Positions 62,150-64,000 of a DNA stretch of 64,000 nucleotides are shown in pieces. Position numbers and translations under genes: made by a program. Location of the stretch: contig NZ_LECU01000003.1 of NCBI RefSeq assembly GCF_001027745.1, positions 186,001 through 250,000 on the forward strand. The letters are read 5' to 3'. Position 1 is the first letter of the stretch. Each line of letters starts with the position of its first letter. This stretch comes from Pedobacter sp. BMA. GTDB lineage: Bacteria > Bacteroidota > Bacteroidia > Sphingobacteriales > Sphingobacteriaceae. The notes beneath the pieces are model-generated. The model saw only the letters and a list, made by a program, of their open reading frames with translations. It was not told the origin of the DNA and ran no database searches.

Positions 62150-62975
62150 AGTTAGTATTATCGTAGCTTGTTATAATCAGTCGCAATACCTTGATGACTG
62201 CCTAAATTCGGTGATTAATCAAAGCTATGCAGAATGGGAATGTATTATAGTGAACGACGGATCCAATGATGAGACGGATGAGCTAGCTAATAAATGGGTT
62301 AATCGTGATAACCGCTTCAGGTATTTTGAAAAAAAAAATGGTGGCGTTTCGTCGGCACGTAATTTTGGCATAAAACAATCGTCAGGAAAATATATTTTGC
62401 CACTTGACGGCGATGATTATATTCATGAAGATTATATTGAGGTAAGTATCAGAACCATTGAATCAAACCCGGAGATTAGCCTTGTTTACTCACTAGTAGA
62501 AAAATTCGGGCTGGAAAATTACCAATGGAATCTTGGAAAATACGCCTATCAGAAATTGCTTGTTGGTAACCTTATTTTTTCTACTGCCCTTTTTAAAAGG
62601 GAAGACTTCGATAAAACTTCAGGATATGATGAAAGCATGAAAGATGGACTGGAGGATTGGGAATTCTGGATCAGATTGTTAAATGAAGATTCTAAAGTAT
62701 TTCAGATCCAGAAACTATATTTCTTTTACCGGATTAAGGCGCAGTCGAAAAACAGAATCACGCCGGAAATGATTGAAAAAATCAAGTTATTTATCTATTT
62801 AAAACATATAGATACCTACACCAAATATTTCAAAAGCCCCATCAGTATCCTCGAAGAAAACAGTAATTTAAAATCAATGTACAAAATGTCACTTGATTAT
62901 AAGTTTGGGCATTTACTGATAAACCCATTTAGAAGAATTTTGAAAAAAATAATTCTTCTTAAATTCAGGAATTAA
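62139..62975 (+). CDS. Glycosyltransferase family 2
   Basis: 278 residues. VSIIVACYNQSQYLDDCLNS (4-23) opens the GT-A fold, NDGSNDETDEL lies at about 40, LPLDGDDYIHEDY holds the DxD motif, and DGLEDWEFWIRLL the acceptor region. The start overlaps the previous gene by 11 bases. It is followed by the acyltransferase remnant. Confidence 0.92.
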   Translation: MQVKVSIIVACYNQSQYLDDCLNSVINQSYAEWECIIVNDGSNDETDELANKWVNRDNRFRYFEKKNGGVSSARNFGIKQSSGKYILPLDGDDYIHEDYIEVSIRTIESNPEISLVYSLVEKFGLENYQWNLGKYAYQKLLVGNLIFSTALFKREDFDKTSGYDESMKDGLEDWEFWIRLLNEDSKVFQIQKLYFFYRIKAQSKNRITPEMIEKIKLFIYLKHIDTYTKYFKSPISILEENSNLKSMYKMSLDYKFGHLLINPFRRILKKIILLKFRN

Positions 62976-63303
62976 TGCAAAAAGATATTTCTAACATTAT
63001 TTTCTTTTTTTACCTCGAAATTCCGATTCATTATTCTGGTTAATACATTGACTGGAAATCTTGGAAAATTGAGCTTTAGCATTTATTCATTACACTGGTA
63101 CATCTTAAATGCATTTAAGCAATATTCTTTACAATATTACACAGGAATAGTTGTAGTTGATTGTATTATCAGATTTCTCCTCACGCTAATCATATGTAGT
63201 TTTTTGGGTTATCTAACCTAGACATTTATAGAATTAAAGGGAATCAAACTTGGGCAATTATTAATTAATAAATTTAATAAGAGAATTAGCGCCTCAAGAA
63301 ACT
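62976..63303 (+). pseudogene. C-terminal remnant of an acyltransferase-3 (OafA-type) gene, with in-frame stop
   Basis: Downstream of the GT2 stop and in the same frame, codons from about 63003 read SFFTSKFRFIILVNTL, then GNLGKLSFSIYSLHWYILN, hydrophobic helices and, past a TAG at 63219-63221, TFIELKGIKLGQLLINKF, ending at TAG 63303-63305. GKxSFSIYxLHW and the final Phe-Ile-Glu-Leu-x-Gly-Ile-Lys-Leu-Gly are the last conserved elements of OafA-type acyltransferases. Roughly 270 N-terminal residues are absent. No start codon serves it. It is a decayed gene, not a sequencing slip alone, since both a truncation and a stop are present. Confidence 0.75.
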
Positions 63304-63337
63304 AGACTAAACTGATATAATTACATTTTAAAACTTA

Positions 63338-64000
63338 ATGAGTAAATCAGAAATAAAAGTAAATATCCCTTTAAATTTAAAAGCTGATGACTCTTATTTA
63401 TTTAAGCAGTATCTAAATTATAAAATATCTCCGTTTAAAATCAGCAAACTAATTGCCGGTTTTATTCACCCAAATGGCAATGTTTTTAATTTAGGTTTAA
63501 GATCAATTGATGAAAGTGTTTTACTAATTGAAGGAAGACAGAAGCCTAATACTAATTTTATACTAAAAGAACTGCTAAACAAAAAGTTTAAAATAGATTT
63601 AGGTTCGAATACTAAAATCGTTGCTTTTAACGATTGGTCTGAAAATTACTTCCACTGGTGCTGCGACTCCCTGCCACGTTTAATCAAAATATTGGATACC
63701 CTAGACGTTAAATCCAGTACAGTGATTATACCCGAAAGCTTCAGACATTTATATATTTCGGATACTTTGGCGTTATTGGGATTTGAGGATATAAGATACA
63801 TTAAACTTAATGAAATTATATTTTCGGGGAAAATAGTAATACCATCTTATACTGCCCCTACCGGATATTTCAATCCCGAAATCATTCGCTCTCTTTCTAA
63901 AAAACTAAGAGAAAAGATAAAGGACAGCTTGCATTACCAAAAAATTTATGTTTCAAGAGAAAAAGCCAATAAGCGAAAGGTCCAAAATGAAAACGAGCTA
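63338..64000 (+). CDS. Glycosyltransferase family 61-like protein, N-terminal part (cut by window edge)
   Basis: ATG at 63338 with 221 codons open to the window end. An N-terminal region without a membrane helix is followed by NYFHWCCDSLPRLIK (about 108-122), the W/H-x-x-D block of GT61 (DUF563) enzymes, and IYVSREKANKRKVQNENEL at the edge, matching the usual YxSRxxAxxRxVxNExEL. Donor and linkage are unknown. It continues the polysaccharide locus beyond the window. Confidence 0.85.
   Translation, partial: MSKSEIKVNIPLNLKADDSYLFKQYLNYKISPFKISKLIAGFIHPNGNVFNLGLRSIDESVLLIEGRQKPNTNFILKELLNKKFKIDLGSNTKIVAFNDWSENYFHWCCDSLPRLIKILDTLDVKSSTVIIPESFRHLYISDTLALLGFEDIRYIKLNEIIFSGKIVIPSYTAPTGYFNPEIIRSLSKKLREKIKDSLHYQKIYVSREKANKRKVQNENEL

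Overview
The window looks like the chromosome of a Bacteroidota bacterium of the Pedobacter/Sphingobacteriaceae type. The supporting signs are AT-rich spacers, promoter-like TAnnTTTG boxes instead of a sigma70 -10 box, a division and cell-wall (dcw) cluster in Bacteroidota order, a serine-palmitoyltransferase-type enzyme, a 58-residue Hc1-type histone-like protein, TonB-dependent receptor and SPII lipoprotein style, and an UpxY/NusG-type regulator in a polysaccharide locus. I saw no rRNA, tRNA, CRISPR array or insertion sequence.

Layout. 1-1011: 5' part of a TonB-dependent receptor (cut by the window edge). 1211-5008: penicillin-acylase-family hydrolase, small membrane protein, LuxE-like protein. 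5015-8756: a seven-gene leftward operon (MerC-like protein, 52-residue putative lipoprotein, LolD/MacB-type ABC ATPase and permease, two paralogous CxxC secreted proteins, Fur/Zur-type regulator). It is preceded by GCAA/TTGC inverted repeats that partly recur before the receptor, so I read the whole as a zinc or other metal homeostasis unit. 8950-16018: housekeeping genes (tyrS, AcpH-like, ligA, dapA, histone-like, spt). 16099-32225: the dcw cluster, mraZ to ftsZ, all leftward, with a clear MraZ-type 10-bp repeat operator in front. 32644-34281: pgk and a GNAT protein. 34495-38026: divergent kelch and leucine-rich-repeat lipoproteins. 38133-40306: FNR-type boxes, two candidate microproteins, a degenerate receiver fused to a Crp/Fnr regulator, and a Crp-like protein that stops before its helix-turn-helix. 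40472-42695: gapA and a WecA-like sugar-phosphate transferase.

43081-64000 is an accessory surface-polysaccharide region: a GT2, a tandem array of seven divergent paralogous small exported proteins, Wza-like and Wzc-like export/kinase proteins, an UpxY-type antiterminator, an asparagine-synthase-like amidotransferase, glycosyltransferases (GT4, GT11, two GT2, partial GT61), a Wzm/Wzt ABC exporter, two acyltransferases, and the remnant of a third acyltransferase.

The most interesting object is the seven-paralogue array (43790-48639). Each member has a signal peptide, a Cys just after it, a variable Gly/Ser/Asn-rich middle, and a C-terminal tail made of Cys-x-(Ile/Leu)-Asp-(Asp/Asn), one transmembrane helix and a basic end. 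This is the three-part layout of exosortase/sortase-type sorting signals and resembles what I recall as PID-CTERM. Its position directly beside polysaccharide export genes parallels PEP-CTERM/exosortase loci. No sortase is visible in the window. The spacers of the same region carry several unrelated degenerate minisatellites, three of them with an 11-bp period.
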